Shown: piece after piece, positions 25,678 through 34,414 of the stretch
Numbering within the stretch: the first letter of the stretch is position 1
Layout of the letters: the number at the start of each line of letters is the position of its first letter
Assembly: GCF_003611635.1 (NCBI RefSeq)
Contig: NZ_RAVZ01000020.1
Location: 1 to 51,145, forward strand
Direction: 5' to 3'
Origin: Corallococcus terminator
GTDB lineage: Bacteria; Myxococcota; Myxococcia; Myxococcales; Myxococcaceae
Length of the DNA stretch: 51,145 nt
Notes under the pieces: model-generated
What the model was told of the DNA's origin: nothing
The model's input: only the letters and a program-made list of their open reading frames with translations
Databases searched by the model: none
Program-made: the position numbers and the translations under genes

Positions 25678-26679
25678 ATGACTGCCCTGGCCTATCCCAT
25701 GCCGCTGTGTGTCGCGCCGATGATGGACTGGACGGACCGGCACTGCCGGTACTTCTTCCGTCAAATCACGCGCCACACCCTGCTCTACACGGAGATGGTG
25801 ACCACGGGCGCGGTGCTGCACGGCAAGCGCGACCGCCTGCTGGGCTTCACGCCGGCCGAGCACCCCGTCGCCCTCCAACTGGGAGGTTCGGAGCCAGAGG
25901 ACCTGGCGGCCTCCGCGCGCATTGGCGAGGAGTGGGGCTACGACGAGATCAACCTCAACGTGGGCTGCCCCAGCGACCGCGTTCAGTCCGGCCGTTTTGG
26001 CGCGTGCCTGATGGCGGAGCCGGACCTGGTGGCGCGGGGCGTGGCGGCGATGCGGGAGGCGGTGCGCATCCCGGTGACGGTGAAGTCGCGCATCGCCATC
26101 GACGACCTGGAGGAGTGGACGACGCTGGAGGACTTCGTGCGGCGCGTGTCCCAGGCGGGCTGTACGCGCTTCATCGTGCATGCGCGCAAGGCGTGGCTGA
26201 AGGGCCTGAGTCCCAAGGAGAACCGGGACGTGCCGCCCCTGCGTTACGACCTGGTGTACCGGCTGAAGCAGGAGTTCCCGCACCTGGACATCAGCCTCAA
26301 CGGCGGCGTGAAGACGCTGGACGCTGCGGCCGAACACCTGCCCCGCGTGGACGGCGTGATGATGGGCCGGGCCCCCTACGAGTCGCCCTACGTGTTGGCG
26401 GAAGCGGACCGCCGCTTCTTCGGCGGCACGCAGGCGCCCCCCACGCGGCACGAAGTGGTGGACGCGATGATGCCGTACATCGAAGCGCAGCGAAGCCAGG
26501 GCGCGCCGCTGGGCGCCATCACCCGGCACATGCTGGGCCTCTTCCAGGGCCTGCCGGGCGCGCGCGCGTGGCGCCGGCACCTGAGTGAGAACGCCCACCA
26601 GGATGGAGCCGGTCCGGAGGTGGTGCTCGCCGCCGCCGCGAAGGTGCCGCGCGAAGCAGCCCTCCAGGCCGTGGCCTGA
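25678..26679 (+). CDS. dusA: tRNA-dihydrouridine synthase A
   Basis: 333 residues. An FMN enzyme that reduces uridines 20/20a in the tRNA D-loop. The APMMDWTDRHCR motif, TEMVTTGA, the NLNVGCPSD motif with catalytic Cys97, the HARKAWLKGLSPKENR segment specific to DusA, and NGGVK and MMGRAPYE are all visible. The ATG at 25678 has an AAGGGGGG immediately upstream. Confidence 0.95.
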   Translation: MTALAYPMPLCVAPMMDWTDRHCRYFFRQITRHTLLYTEMVTTGAVLHGKRDRLLGFTPAEHPVALQLGGSEPEDLAASARIGEEWGYDEINLNVGCPSDRVQSGRFGACLMAEPDLVARGVAAMREAVRIPVTVKSRIAIDDLEEWTTLEDFVRRVSQAGCTRFIVHARKAWLKGLSPKENRDVPPLRYDLVYRLKQEFPHLDISLNGGVKTLDAAAEHLPRVDGVMMGRAPYESPYVLAEADRRFFGGTQAPPTRHEVVDAMMPYIEAQRSQGAPLGAITRHMLGLFQGLPGARAWRRHLSENAHQDGAGPEVVLAAAAKVPREAALQAVA

Positions 26680-26793
26680 CGTCCGTGCCTGGGTGGCTGT
26701 CTTTCACCTGGGCGTCGCGGCGGATTCATGCGGGCCCCGCTGGCTGAGTGGCAATCACAGCCATTCCAACGCGGAGCGGTCGACACGAAGGTA

Positions 26794-27267
26794 TTATCGG
26801 ACGTTCTCTTCACGCAGCCGTGACAGGACTTCCCCGGCGGGCCGTGCTTCCTCCGGGGACGCGGCCTTCGCGAGACACCGCTCCACGTCCGCCTCCAGTC
26901 TGGCGACATGATTCCACAGCAGCAGTTTCAGCGGCTGGGGTCCTGTGGGTGTGCCAATGAACTCGAAATCCGGGTCCGGGTCGAACGATGCAATGAGGTC
27001 GATCAGGATTTCGAGCGTCTGGATGCGTGTCGTTGCGCTGCCCTCGCGCAAGAGTTCTCCCAGGAACGGCACGACCGCCAGGACCACGGGAAAGTAGGTC
27101 CCGGCGTGGTTGTTCCCGAGCGCGTAGAGGACGCGCGAGTAGACCGCGTCGCCCGTTTCCGGGGTCGCGGCCGCCAGTGCGCGCAGCGCCTGGGGGACTT
27201 CGTCCGGTGTGTTCCAGGAGGGTTGGACCTCCTGGTCCCAGCGGATGTGTTCGAGCCCCTCCAGCAT
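26794..27267 (-). CDS. Hypothetical protein of HEAT-like/immunity-like type
   Basis: 157 residues, acidic, no signal. It contains ALRALAAATPETGDAVYSRV, then LGNNHAGTYFPVVLAVVPFLGELL and LEILIDLIASF, a pattern seen in a family of HEAT-like helical proteins of actinobacteria and myxobacteria that are sometimes immunity factors. Function not known. The ATG at 27267 is 5 nt after the epoxide hydrolase stop (27273), so the two are probably one operon. Convergent with dusA. Confidence 0.5.
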   Translation of the reverse strand: MLEGLEHIRWDQEVQPSWNTPDEVPQALRALAAATPETGDAVYSRVLYALGNNHAGTYFPVVLAVVPFLGELLREGSATTRIQTLEILIDLIASFDPDPDFEFIGTPTGPQPLKLLLWNHVARLEADVERCLAKAASPEEARPAGEVLSRLREENVR

Positions 27268-27272
27268 GGACT

Positions 27273-28229
27273 TCAGGCGGGCAGGGCCTTCAGGAAGGCA
27301 AGCAGCGCGGCGTTCACCTCCGCGGCGCTTTCCTGCTGGATCCAATGGCCCGCGCCTGGCACGACGACGATGTCCTTGAGGTTGGGAGCCAGCGCCTTCA
27401 TGGGGTCGACGGGAGCGAAGGTGCGCCCAGGGTCCTTCTCTCCGATGAGGAAGAGGGCCGGCTGTTCAATCTTCGCCGTGGCGAGCTCGGGCAGCTCCGC
27501 CCAGTCGCGGTCCATGTTGCGGTAGCGATTGAGGCCGCCACGGAGGCCGCTGCCCTCAAGCTGCTTCGCGAAGTACGCGACGTCTTCCTCCGTGAGCCAG
27601 TCCGGCAGCGTTTCCGGCGGGGTCAGTCCCGTGAGGAACCCTTCGCCCGGCTTCCTGTCATTGGCGCCAGTGAACTTCGCATCGAAGCCGGGCGCGCCAG
27701 CGAGGATCGTCCGCACCGACCTCGGGATGTCCGCTTCGAGCTCCGCCTCGGCGACACCGGGCTCCTGGAAGTACAGGATGTAGAACCACTTCTCGCCGAA
27801 GACCTTCTTGAAGAGCTGCGTGGGCGGCAGCGGCGTGCGGCCCATGTGCGGGACGCTCATGCCAACCACCGCGCGAAAGCGATCGGGATGGAGCGCGGCG
27901 AGGCTCCACGCCATCGCGGAGCCCCAGTCGTGACCGACCACGACCGCGGTCTTCTCCCCCAGCGCGTCGAGCAGGCCGACGAAGTCCGCCATCAGGTGCT
28001 TCATGCTGTAGGCCTCGATCTCCCGAGGCTTGTCACTCTGCCCGTAGCCGCGAACGTCGGGCGCGACCGCGTGGTAGCCCGCAGCGGCGAGCGCCAGCAG
28101 TTGGTGGCGCCACGAGTACCAGGACTCCGGCCAGCCGTGGAGCAGCAGGACGAGGGGGCCTTCGCCCGCCTCGGCCAGATGCAGGTGGATGCCGTTTGTC
28201 TCGACGGTGCGATGTGTAATCCCAGCCAT
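27273..28229 (-). CDS. Epoxide hydrolase-type alpha/beta hydrolase
   Basis: 318 residues. HGWPESWYSWRHQ (31-43) forms the oxyanion region, VVVGHDWGS holds the nucleophile Asp101, and the C-terminal GAGHWIQQE gives the catalytic His; RGYGQSDKP is also typical. An Asp nucleophile in place of Ser marks epoxide hydrolases and dehalogenases. It is predicted to be a cytoplasmic detoxifying hydrolase. Start 28229 has GGAAGGGAG upstream. Confidence 0.85.
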   Translation of the reverse strand: MAGITHRTVETNGIHLHLAEAGEGPLVLLLHGWPESWYSWRHQLLALAAAGYHAVAPDVRGYGQSDKPREIEAYSMKHLMADFVGLLDALGEKTAVVVGHDWGSAMAWSLAALHPDRFRAVVGMSVPHMGRTPLPPTQLFKKVFGEKWFYILYFQEPGVAEAELEADIPRSVRTILAGAPGFDAKFTGANDRKPGEGFLTGLTPPETLPDWLTEEDVAYFAKQLEGSGLRGGLNRYRNMDRDWAELPELATAKIEQPALFLIGEKDPGRTFAPVDPMKALAPNLKDIVVVPGAGHWIQQESAAEVNAALLAFLKALPA

Positions 28230-28488
28230 GGTGTTCGCTCCCTTCCTGGAGCCGCAGGTGTGCCCGCGAATGCCCCAGATGTCCCGGCAACCGTTCGGAC
28301 ACCCAGAAGATCGTCTTCCCGGTGACAGTGAAACCGCCACCGCCCCGGGATTGAGAGTCACCGCGCGCGTTCCGCCAAGGCGTTTCACCAGGGACAAGAT
28401 AGTCAGTAAATTCTTCTATTTCTGGACTTGATTGAATTGAAACTGGAAGGCCGCTAGCCTTCCGCGCCCCTCGATCCGGGAGTGCTCC
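28230..28488. other. Divergent intergenic region with an AT-rich stretch
   Basis: 259 nt between the epoxide hydrolase gene and the esterase-like lipoprotein gene. Bases 28395-28445 are strikingly rich in A and T for this genome. That part lies just upstream of the predicted promoter at 28432-28460 and could serve as an UP-type element. No regulator site was recognised. Confidence 0.4.
28432..28460 (+). promoter_or_regulatory. Predicted promoter of the esterase-like lipoprotein gene
   Basis: TTGAAT (28432-28437), exactly 17 nt and TAGCCT (28455-28460) within CTAG. The hexamer ends 28 nt before the ATG at 28489, and GGGAG (28478-28482) gives a Shine-Dalgarno. Confidence 0.5.
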
Positions 28489-29412
28489 ATGCGAAGGCAG
28501 GTCGTCGCCTTGTTCATCTCGTTGTGCGCGGTGGCCTGCGGAGGCGGCTTCGAGGAAGGGGCCCCGGAGGAATGGGGAACCCACGCGGCCGCCCTTGTCA
28601 CCCCCACCACGGAGGACGTGGTGGTGGCGCGGCTGCCCGCGACGACGGGGGCGGGCTACGGCTACGGCGAGTACCTTCCCCCGGGCTACCTGACCTCCAC
28701 CACGCGCTACCCGGTCGTCATCCACCTGAACGGAGCGGGTGAGTTCGGCACTTCCACCACGGAGGCGGACCTGCTGAACGTGGTGACGCGCAGTGGCGCG
28801 CTGAAGAACATCCGCTACACGAGCCAGGGCAAGACGTACTTCGGACAGCGCGGGGTGATGGTCTTCACGCCTCGCGCGGCGACGAGCTGGCAGCCGGCGG
28901 AGCTTGACGCGTTCGTCAGCTTCCTCGTGGCGAACTACCGCGTGGACACGACGCGCATCTACATGACGGGCCTCAGCTTCGGGGGCTACGGCAGTTGGAA
29001 GTACGCGTACACATATGGCAGCCGGTTGGCGGCGCTGGCGCCCATGGCCAGCAACATCGGCGCGCCGGGGCCCACCATCACCCAGTTGTTGAACGTGCCC
29101 GTCTGGGCGGTGCATTCGCACGGGGACAGCATCACCTATCTGGCGGACCGCTCCTGGCTGACGGGCGTGACGAAGAACTACGGGGTGAGCCAGCAGCTCG
29201 TGGTGCCGGCGCCCTCGTCGACGGTGACGTACCTGTTCCCGACGGGCAGCAGCCCCGCGTGGACGTCGCAGCCCGGCGTGGTGGCCTCCGGAAACGCGAG
29301 GGCGCGCTTCACCGTGCTGCCCGGCACCCACCACGACTGCTGGACCCAGCAGTACAACAACTACGCGTTCTGGGACTGGCTCCTCGCGCAGCAGCGCACT
29401 TCCACACCCTGA
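28489..29412 (+). CDS. Secreted alpha/beta-hydrolase (esterase-like) lipoprotein
   Basis: 307 residues. A short signal peptide with VAC (Cys17) as the lipid site. The hydrolase core has the nucleophile elbow GLSFGGYG, an acid site in HSHGDSITYL and the catalytic His near LPGTHHDCW. This resembles PHB depolymerase or feruloyl-esterase-like families; the substrate is unknown. Probably surface-located. Confidence 0.75.
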   Translation: MRRQVVALFISLCAVACGGGFEEGAPEEWGTHAAALVTPTTEDVVVARLPATTGAGYGYGEYLPPGYLTSTTRYPVVIHLNGAGEFGTSTTEADLLNVVTRSGALKNIRYTSQGKTYFGQRGVMVFTPRAATSWQPAELDAFVSFLVANYRVDTTRIYMTGLSFGGYGSWKYAYTYGSRLAALAPMASNIGAPGPTITQLLNVPVWAVHSHGDSITYLADRSWLTGVTKNYGVSQQLVVPAPSSTVTYLFPTGSSPAWTSQPGVVASGNARARFTVLPGTHHDCWTQQYNNYAFWDWLLAQQRTSTP

Positions 29413-29446
29413 GCGGACGTGCGTGCGCCGTCACGGGTGTGTCGAC

Positions 29447-29452
29447 TAGCTT
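29447..29452 (+). promoter_or_regulatory. -10-like hexamer before the barrel gene
   Basis: TAGCTT within CTAG, ending 8 nt before the ATG at 29461. No Shine-Dalgarno and no clear -35. Confidence 0.35.
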
Positions 29453-29460
29453 CACGCTCC

Positions 29461-30360
29461 ATGAACACCCGTCTGCCGCTCGTCATCCTCGCCAGCTTGC
29501 TTTGCGCATCCAGCGCGGGGGCCCGGCCCTACCGCGCCATGGTGACGCGCACCGCGTCCACCACGAAGAGCGGCAACCTGGAGCTGGGCCTGCGCTATCA
29601 GGGCTTTTTCGCCCTCGACCTGGACGAGTCGCAGCCCTACCAGCAGCTCTCGCCGAGCCTGCGCTTCGGCATCGTCGACAACCTGGAGGCCAACCTCTAC
29701 GTGGAGCTGCTGGCGCTGGGGCTCCCCGGGGACGAGGACTTCAAGGTCGCCTTCGGTGACATTCCCCTCGGGCTCCAGTGGACGTTCCTGGAGTCCGGCA
29801 AGGTGGCGCTGGCGGCCTACGGGCGCGTCACGCTGCCCACGGGACCGAGCGACGAGGACGGCATCCTCCCGAGCCTCTCCGACGGCACCTGGGACTGGGA
29901 GGGCACCCTCATCGGCGAGCTGCGCGCGACCAAGGACCTGCGCTTCATGCTCAACGGCAGCTACCTCCACCAGGGCACGCGAGACCGGGGCAGCCTGCCC
30001 GAATTCGATGTCCCGGACGCGGTCCAGCTCGCGCTGGCGGGCACCTACAACCTCGACAAGTTCACGATGCTCGGGCTGGAGGTGGTGGGCCGCCTCTACT
30101 TCGAGGACGTCATCACCCCGGTCTGGCGGGACAACGCCACCCAGGTGGAGATCCTCCCGGTCGTGCGCCACGAGGCGTTCCCCGGCCTGGTGCTGGAGGC
30201 CGTCGCGGGCATCGCCGTCACCGAGGGCCTGAGTGAAATCTACCAGTTCCGCCTCCTGCTCGGCGCCACCTACGAGTTCGACCTCGCCTCCGGGCCGAAG
30301 CTGCCGAAGAGCAAGGCGGACCTCCGTCCGCCCAAGCCCGCGCAGCGCCGCCGCCGCTGA
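29461..30360 (+). CDS. Outer-membrane beta-barrel protein
   Basis: 299 residues. A signal peptide ends SAGA (about residue 20). The mature part is alternating amphipathic strands: LELGLRYQGFFAL, SLRFGIVDNLEANLYVELLAL and similar, with a basic, Lys/Arg-rich periplasmic tail. It resembles the Phenol_MetA_deg/transporter-like barrels. Function not determined. Confidence 0.6.
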   Translation: MNTRLPLVILASLLCASSAGARPYRAMVTRTASTTKSGNLELGLRYQGFFALDLDESQPYQQLSPSLRFGIVDNLEANLYVELLALGLPGDEDFKVAFGDIPLGLQWTFLESGKVALAAYGRVTLPTGPSDEDGILPSLSDGTWDWEGTLIGELRATKDLRFMLNGSYLHQGTRDRGSLPEFDVPDAVQLALAGTYNLDKFTMLGLEVVGRLYFEDVITPVWRDNATQVEILPVVRHEAFPGLVLEAVAGIAVTEGLSEIYQFRLLLGATYEFDLASGPKLPKSKADLRPPKPAQRRRR

Positions 30361-30401
30361 CAAGGCGCCTGTCAGGCCCGGGGCGTGTCTCCCGCTTCGG
30401 T

Positions 30402-30407
30402 TAGGCT
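30402..30407 (+). promoter_or_regulatory. -10-like hexamer before the membrane protein gene
   Basis: TAGGCT, 58 nt before the ATG at 30466; a leader of about 50 nt with GAGGGGA as Shine-Dalgarno would result. Confidence 0.3.
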
Positions 30408-30465
30408 CGGGGGCGACGCGACCGGGAGCATGGGGCCCTGGTCCGTGGGTTGAGGGGAACATCCG

Positions 30466-31599
30466 ATGGGCGCTGTCTTCGCGGGAGTGTGTCTGCTGGG
30501 GGAACTCGCCCTGGGCGTGGCACTGGTGATCGGCGCCTTCTTCACCCTGGCCTTCAGCAGCGAGGCGTACCGTCACAACGCCACGCCGCTCCATCAGGCG
30601 TTGAACATGCTGGCCTTCGCCCTGGCGGTCCTGCCCACCTTCATCACGCTCTGGGTCGGCTGGCGGCGCTTCCTGTCGGACCGTCCCTGGGAAGCGGTGC
30701 CGCTGGGCCTGGGGCTGCCCCTGGTGGCGCTCGTGGTGTGCGCGGGCGCGGCCTTCCTGGCGGTCATGGGCGGAGAGTCGTCGACGTCGCGCCACCGCGA
30801 GCAGGAGGCACGTGGGGCGCTGGCCGCGCTCCGTGCCGAGGTCGACGGTGGGGCGCGGCACAAGGTGTGCGACCTGGTGGCGCAAGATCCGCGCGCCTCC
30901 GCGGAGGACATGCGCCGCTGCCGCGACTTCATCGAGTCCCAGCCCGCGGTCGAAGCCCGCTGGGCGGAGTTCTCGAAGTTCTTCGATGAGCAGATGGGCT
31001 TCCAGACCTGGAAGCTCGGGGAGGTCGGACTCGCTCCCGCGTTTGAGTGGAGCAAGGCGGTGCCGGTGATCCGGCACGACCAGGAGTGGTTCCTCCGCGC
31101 GTTCTATGAAACCTGGCTGGCCCGGCCCCAGGCCCTCGCGTCCATGGAAGACCTGGGCCGGCTGCGACTGGCGCTCCAGAGCAGCACCCGTTACCTGGGC
31201 TGGGACGCGCGCGCCGTGGAGACCCTCCGCACCCAGGTGCTTCCGGCGCTGAGCGGACGGCTGGATGCGCAGGAGCCGCGGCTGCGCGCGTTGCCGGACA
31301 TGGACGCGTGGCTGCTGGGTTCGGTGCGGGAGAAGATCCAGTACCTCCAGACCTCACCCGAGGATGGGGTCGAACCCCTGCCTCCACTGCCGGGCGCGCC
31401 GTCACCGGGCGCCGTCGGCGTGGCACGGATGGCGGACGACGGCGCGCTGGATCTGTGGCTGCGCGCGTCGCCCACCTCGGGGGCGTTCGGAGACGTCTAC
31501 CTCCGACGCGCCTCGTATGATCCGGAGTACGGGGACTGGTTGAAGTACCTGGGAGGCGCCCCCCGCCCCGGGGAGCTGCGGTTCATCCCCGCGCCCTGA
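30466..31599 (+). CDS. Three-pass membrane protein of unknown function
   Basis: 377 residues. Three hydrophobic segments lie in the first 105 residues (about 8-30, 45-65 and 80-102), followed by a soluble domain with many Trp and Arg residues and a Cys pair (KVCDL, RRCRD). No family was recognised. GAGGGGA gives a good Shine-Dalgarno for ATG 30466. Convergent with the glutathione peroxidase gene, 13 nt apart. Confidence 0.55.
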   Translation: MGAVFAGVCLLGELALGVALVIGAFFTLAFSSEAYRHNATPLHQALNMLAFALAVLPTFITLWVGWRRFLSDRPWEAVPLGLGLPLVALVVCAGAAFLAVMGGESSTSRHREQEARGALAALRAEVDGGARHKVCDLVAQDPRASAEDMRRCRDFIESQPAVEARWAEFSKFFDEQMGFQTWKLGEVGLAPAFEWSKAVPVIRHDQEWFLRAFYETWLARPQALASMEDLGRLRLALQSSTRYLGWDARAVETLRTQVLPALSGRLDAQEPRLRALPDMDAWLLGSVREKIQYLQTSPEDGVEPLPPLPGAPSPGAVGVARMADDGALDLWLRASPTSGAFGDVYLRRASYDPEYGDWLKYLGGAPRPGELRFIPAP

Positions 31600-31612
31600 A
31601 ACAGCCTGGGCG

Positions 31613-32164
31613 TCAGGCCGGCTTCGCGAGCGCCGCGTCGATGGCCTGGACGAGGCGCGGATCCTCCGCCGTCACGTCCGGGGCGAAGCGGGCCGCGACG
31701 CGACCATCCCGGCCGATGAGGAACTTCTCGAAGTTCCACTGCACTTCCGGCTTCGGGTTGGCGTCGATGCCGTAGCCCTTGAGCTTCTCGCGCATGGGCC
31801 CTTCACCGGTGGCGTCGGGGAGGGCGCGGGTGAGCTCGTGGTAGAGCGGGTGCTTCTTCTCACCGACCACGGCGATCTTCGAGAACAGCGGGAACTTCAC
31901 GTCGTACTTCAGGGTGCAGAACTCCTGGATCTCCTTCTCGCTGCCCGGCTCCTGACCCATGAAGTCGTTGGCGGGGAAGCCGAGCACCTCCAGGCCCTGC
32001 TCGTGCTTCTGCTCGTAGAGTTTCTCCAGGCCCTCGTACTGCGGCGTGAGCCCGCACTTGGACGCGACGTTCACCACCAGCAGGACCTTGCCCTTGAACT
32101 GGCCAAGGTTGCGCGCGGTGCCGTCGATGGCGGTGAGGGGAATGTCGTAGAGGTCGTGGGCCAT
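31613..32164 (-). CDS. Glutathione peroxidase family protein
   Basis: 183 residues. It reduces peroxides using thiols. The active-site Cys37 in NVASKCGLTPQY, the Gln (GFPANDFMGQEPGS) and Trp (VQWNFEKF) of the catalytic set are present. The usual GFPCNQF is GFPANDF, so one conserved Cys and the Gln/Asn of that loop differ. It is a Cys, not selenocysteine, enzyme. A TAGGGT hexamer (32201-32196) is 31 nt upstream. Confidence 0.9.
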   Translation of the reverse strand: MAHDLYDIPLTAIDGTARNLGQFKGKVLLVVNVASKCGLTPQYEGLEKLYEQKHEQGLEVLGFPANDFMGQEPGSEKEIQEFCTLKYDVKFPLFSKIAVVGEKKHPLYHELTRALPDATGEGPMREKLKGYGIDANPKPEVQWNFEKFLIGRDGRVAARFAPDVTAEDPRLVQAIDAALAKPA

Positions 32165-32195
32165 GCGTTCGCTCGCGGGTGAAAGAGGGGGCGCA

Positions 32196-32201
32196 ACCCT
32201 A
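32196..32201 (-). promoter_or_regulatory. -10-like hexamer of the glutathione peroxidase gene
   Basis: TAGGGT within CTAG on the minus strand, 31 nt before the ATG at 32164. No -35 recognised. Confidence 0.33.
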
Positions 32202-32309
32202 GCGCCTCCGGGAAGCGGGCGCCCGTGGAGATCGCGTCGCGAAGTCAGGGCCCGGGCTCTGGCACCGTCAGGGTGAGGCCCATCGTGGCCCTGTCGAGGG
32301 AGTCTGCCC

Positions 32310-34400
32310 GTGTCTCCGAATCCCGTCTGGCTCCAGGCCTTCCTGGCCGGGAGCGCCCTGTCCTTCGCCGTCCCGGCTCATGCCGCCGAGCCGCCCCGCA
32401 TCACCACCGTCACGCAGACCGCCGTGTCCCTGGAGGCGGGTGGCAGCTCGCGGTTGGGGGTCCAGGCGTTGGATCCGCAGGGCAGTCCGCTCACTTTCTC
32501 CTGGAGCGCCACCGCGGGCAGCCTGACCTCTCCGCTGGGCAACGCGACCACCAGCCGCCTGTACTGGACCGCGCCCACGTGCCTGGCGGAGGGCAGCGCC
32601 CCCGTCATGGCGACCGTCACCAATGGCCATGGCCTGTCCGCCACGGCGAGCTTCGATTTCAGCGTCGCGCGGGACCTGTCGGTGGATCACCAGCCGCCCT
32701 TCACGTCCTGGGGCTTCGAGCAGACCGAGGGCGTGGGGTTCTACTCGCCGTCGATGATCGAGGCGGAGGACCTCCGGGTGCACATTCCCGCGGAGCGCAT
32801 CCGGCTGGATGTCGACCAGCGGGTCTCCGTCACCTACGTGTCCGAAGGCTCACACGCGAGCAGCGCGCTCGGGTTCCTGTACTACGACGACCTTCTGAGG
32901 CTCGGCTACCTGGACGTGCATGACACGTACGAGGACTCGTCGGACGACACGTTGGCGGACCGCAATGGCAATGGCATCGCGGACCTGCACGAGGACCTCT
33001 ACAACCTGGCGCCGAGGACGGGGCTCCAGGCGCGTCGGTACATCGGGGCGGTTCCCCGCTGTCCGGCGCAATTCACGTCGGGGGGCTTCACGTACAGCCA
33101 GCCTGAGCTGGCCCTCAACGCGAATTGCACCCCGGCCTTCCAGTCCAGCGCGCGTCTGGAGGATGCGCGTCCAGGGCTCCATCCGCTCATCGACGTCGAC
33201 GTCGTGGGCAGCAACGCCCCCCAGACACCCGGTCAGGGCTATTCGGACAGGGGACTCTTCGCCCGCATCCCCAACCTGCTGGAGCCCGCGCACGAGCTGA
33301 ACCGGTTCCAGGGGCTGGGGCACCTGGCCTTCCTCCTGGCGGATGACGACGCGGACAGGAGCACCTTTCAGCAGCTCGGTGCTGTCTCCGATGTGTCGGC
33401 GGCCAGCGACGGCATTCCCGACTACGACGTCTCCGCCTATGACTCCAGCGGCGCCCCACGCGCCGTCAATCCGGATCCGGGCATCAGCGCGCTGGATCGG
33501 ACCGTGGACCTGGGCGTCATCCAGGGCGGGCGGGAGCTGGTCTTCTTCCTGGTGGTCGTGCAGGAGGAGGAGCACGACCCTGCCTCGAACAGGGCCTATC
33601 CCTGTCTGCGCAAGCAGGCCAGTGGGCGGTGCGCCCTGCATCTGAAGACACCCGTGTCGGTGTTCTTCTCCAAGGCGAAGTGGAACCTGGACCAGGACCC
33701 CCTGGGCCGGACGCCCGTGGCCCACCGCAACATCGGGTGCACCTACCAGGAAGCGTGTCAGAGCCCGTCGTCTCCGTCGGCCTGCACCGTGGCGGGGACG
33801 AACCAGAAGCTGTGCGGGTGGCTGGACCCGGTCACGCTCGCGCGCCTCGACACGCCCGCGTACGGGAACATCGTCCTTCCCCAGGACGCGGAGAGCGTCG
33901 CCCCCTCGGGCAACGGCAACATGCCGCACCTGATGATGCGCACGGTGGGCCCGAACCAGGGCCGCTGGTTGATGGGGTTCGAGGACAGCAATGGCGGAGG
34001 TGACCGGGACTTCAACGATGTCGTCTTCCGGGTCAACACGGAGGGGCGGTTCAGCTACCTGCGTTCGAAGGTGCTGAGCGTCGCTGACCCTGCGTGTGCC
34101 ATCTCCCGCGTGCGCTTTCGCAAGGTGGATTCCATGGGCCCTGGCTGTGATGACTCGGCTTCTTTCGCCTACGCGGTGGCCACCGACTGTCAGGTCTGTG
34201 ATGGCACGCACTGTTCCTTCAATCCCAAGCCCACATGGCATCCCGTGACGGCCCCCGGGACCCAGGAGACCATCATCGACGTCTCCTCGTCCCCAGGCCA
34301 TCAGGTGTGCTGGGAGGCGCGCCTCAAGACGGGCTGGTTTGATTGCAGGCTCCGCATCCACGAAGTGGATGTGGGCTTCGAAGCCGCCCCGGTCGAGTGA
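32310..34400 (+). CDS. Large secreted protein with a DUF4114-type domain
   Basis: 696 residues from a GTG. The signal peptide ends PAHA. An Ig/cadherin-like beta domain follows (VSLEAGGSSRLGVQALDPQG..., about 35-120), then a long unrecognised region with several Cys. Near residues 545-575 comes MGFEDSNGGGDRDFNDVVF, the hallmark of DUF4114, a presumed calcium-binding adhesive domain. The C-terminal part has further Cys pairs (CDGTHC, CWEARL). Probably a surface or matrix protein. Convergent with the ketosynthase-like gene. Confidence 0.7.
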   Translation: MSPNPVWLQAFLAGSALSFAVPAHAAEPPRITTVTQTAVSLEAGGSSRLGVQALDPQGSPLTFSWSATAGSLTSPLGNATTSRLYWTAPTCLAEGSAPVMATVTNGHGLSATASFDFSVARDLSVDHQPPFTSWGFEQTEGVGFYSPSMIEAEDLRVHIPAERIRLDVDQRVSVTYVSEGSHASSALGFLYYDDLLRLGYLDVHDTYEDSSDDTLADRNGNGIADLHEDLYNLAPRTGLQARRYIGAVPRCPAQFTSGGFTYSQPELALNANCTPAFQSSARLEDARPGLHPLIDVDVVGSNAPQTPGQGYSDRGLFARIPNLLEPAHELNRFQGLGHLAFLLADDDADRSTFQQLGAVSDVSAASDGIPDYDVSAYDSSGAPRAVNPDPGISALDRTVDLGVIQGGRELVFFLVVVQEEEHDPASNRAYPCLRKQASGRCALHLKTPVSVFFSKAKWNLDQDPLGRTPVAHRNIGCTYQEACQSPSSPSACTVAGTNQKLCGWLDPVTLARLDTPAYGNIVLPQDAESVAPSGNGNMPHLMMRTVGPNQGRWLMGFEDSNGGGDRDFNDVVFRVNTEGRFSYLRSKVLSVADPACAISRVRFRKVDSMGPGCDDSASFAYAVATDCQVCDGTHCSFNPKPTWHPVTAPGTQETIIDVSSSPGHQVCWEARLKTGWFDCRLRIHEVDVGFEAAPVE

Positions 34401-34414
34401 GGGGGCCGTCCCGG

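Noticed and set aside
27268-27345. Longer start for the HEAT-like protein gene
   Set aside because: It would overlap the end of the epoxide hydrolase gene by over 70 nt; ATG 27267 leaves a 5-nt gap.
28189-28431. Short plus-strand frame in the 28.2-28.5 kb gap
   Set aside because: It overlaps the start of the epoxide hydrolase gene and runs into the AT-rich promoter region; composition is non-coding.
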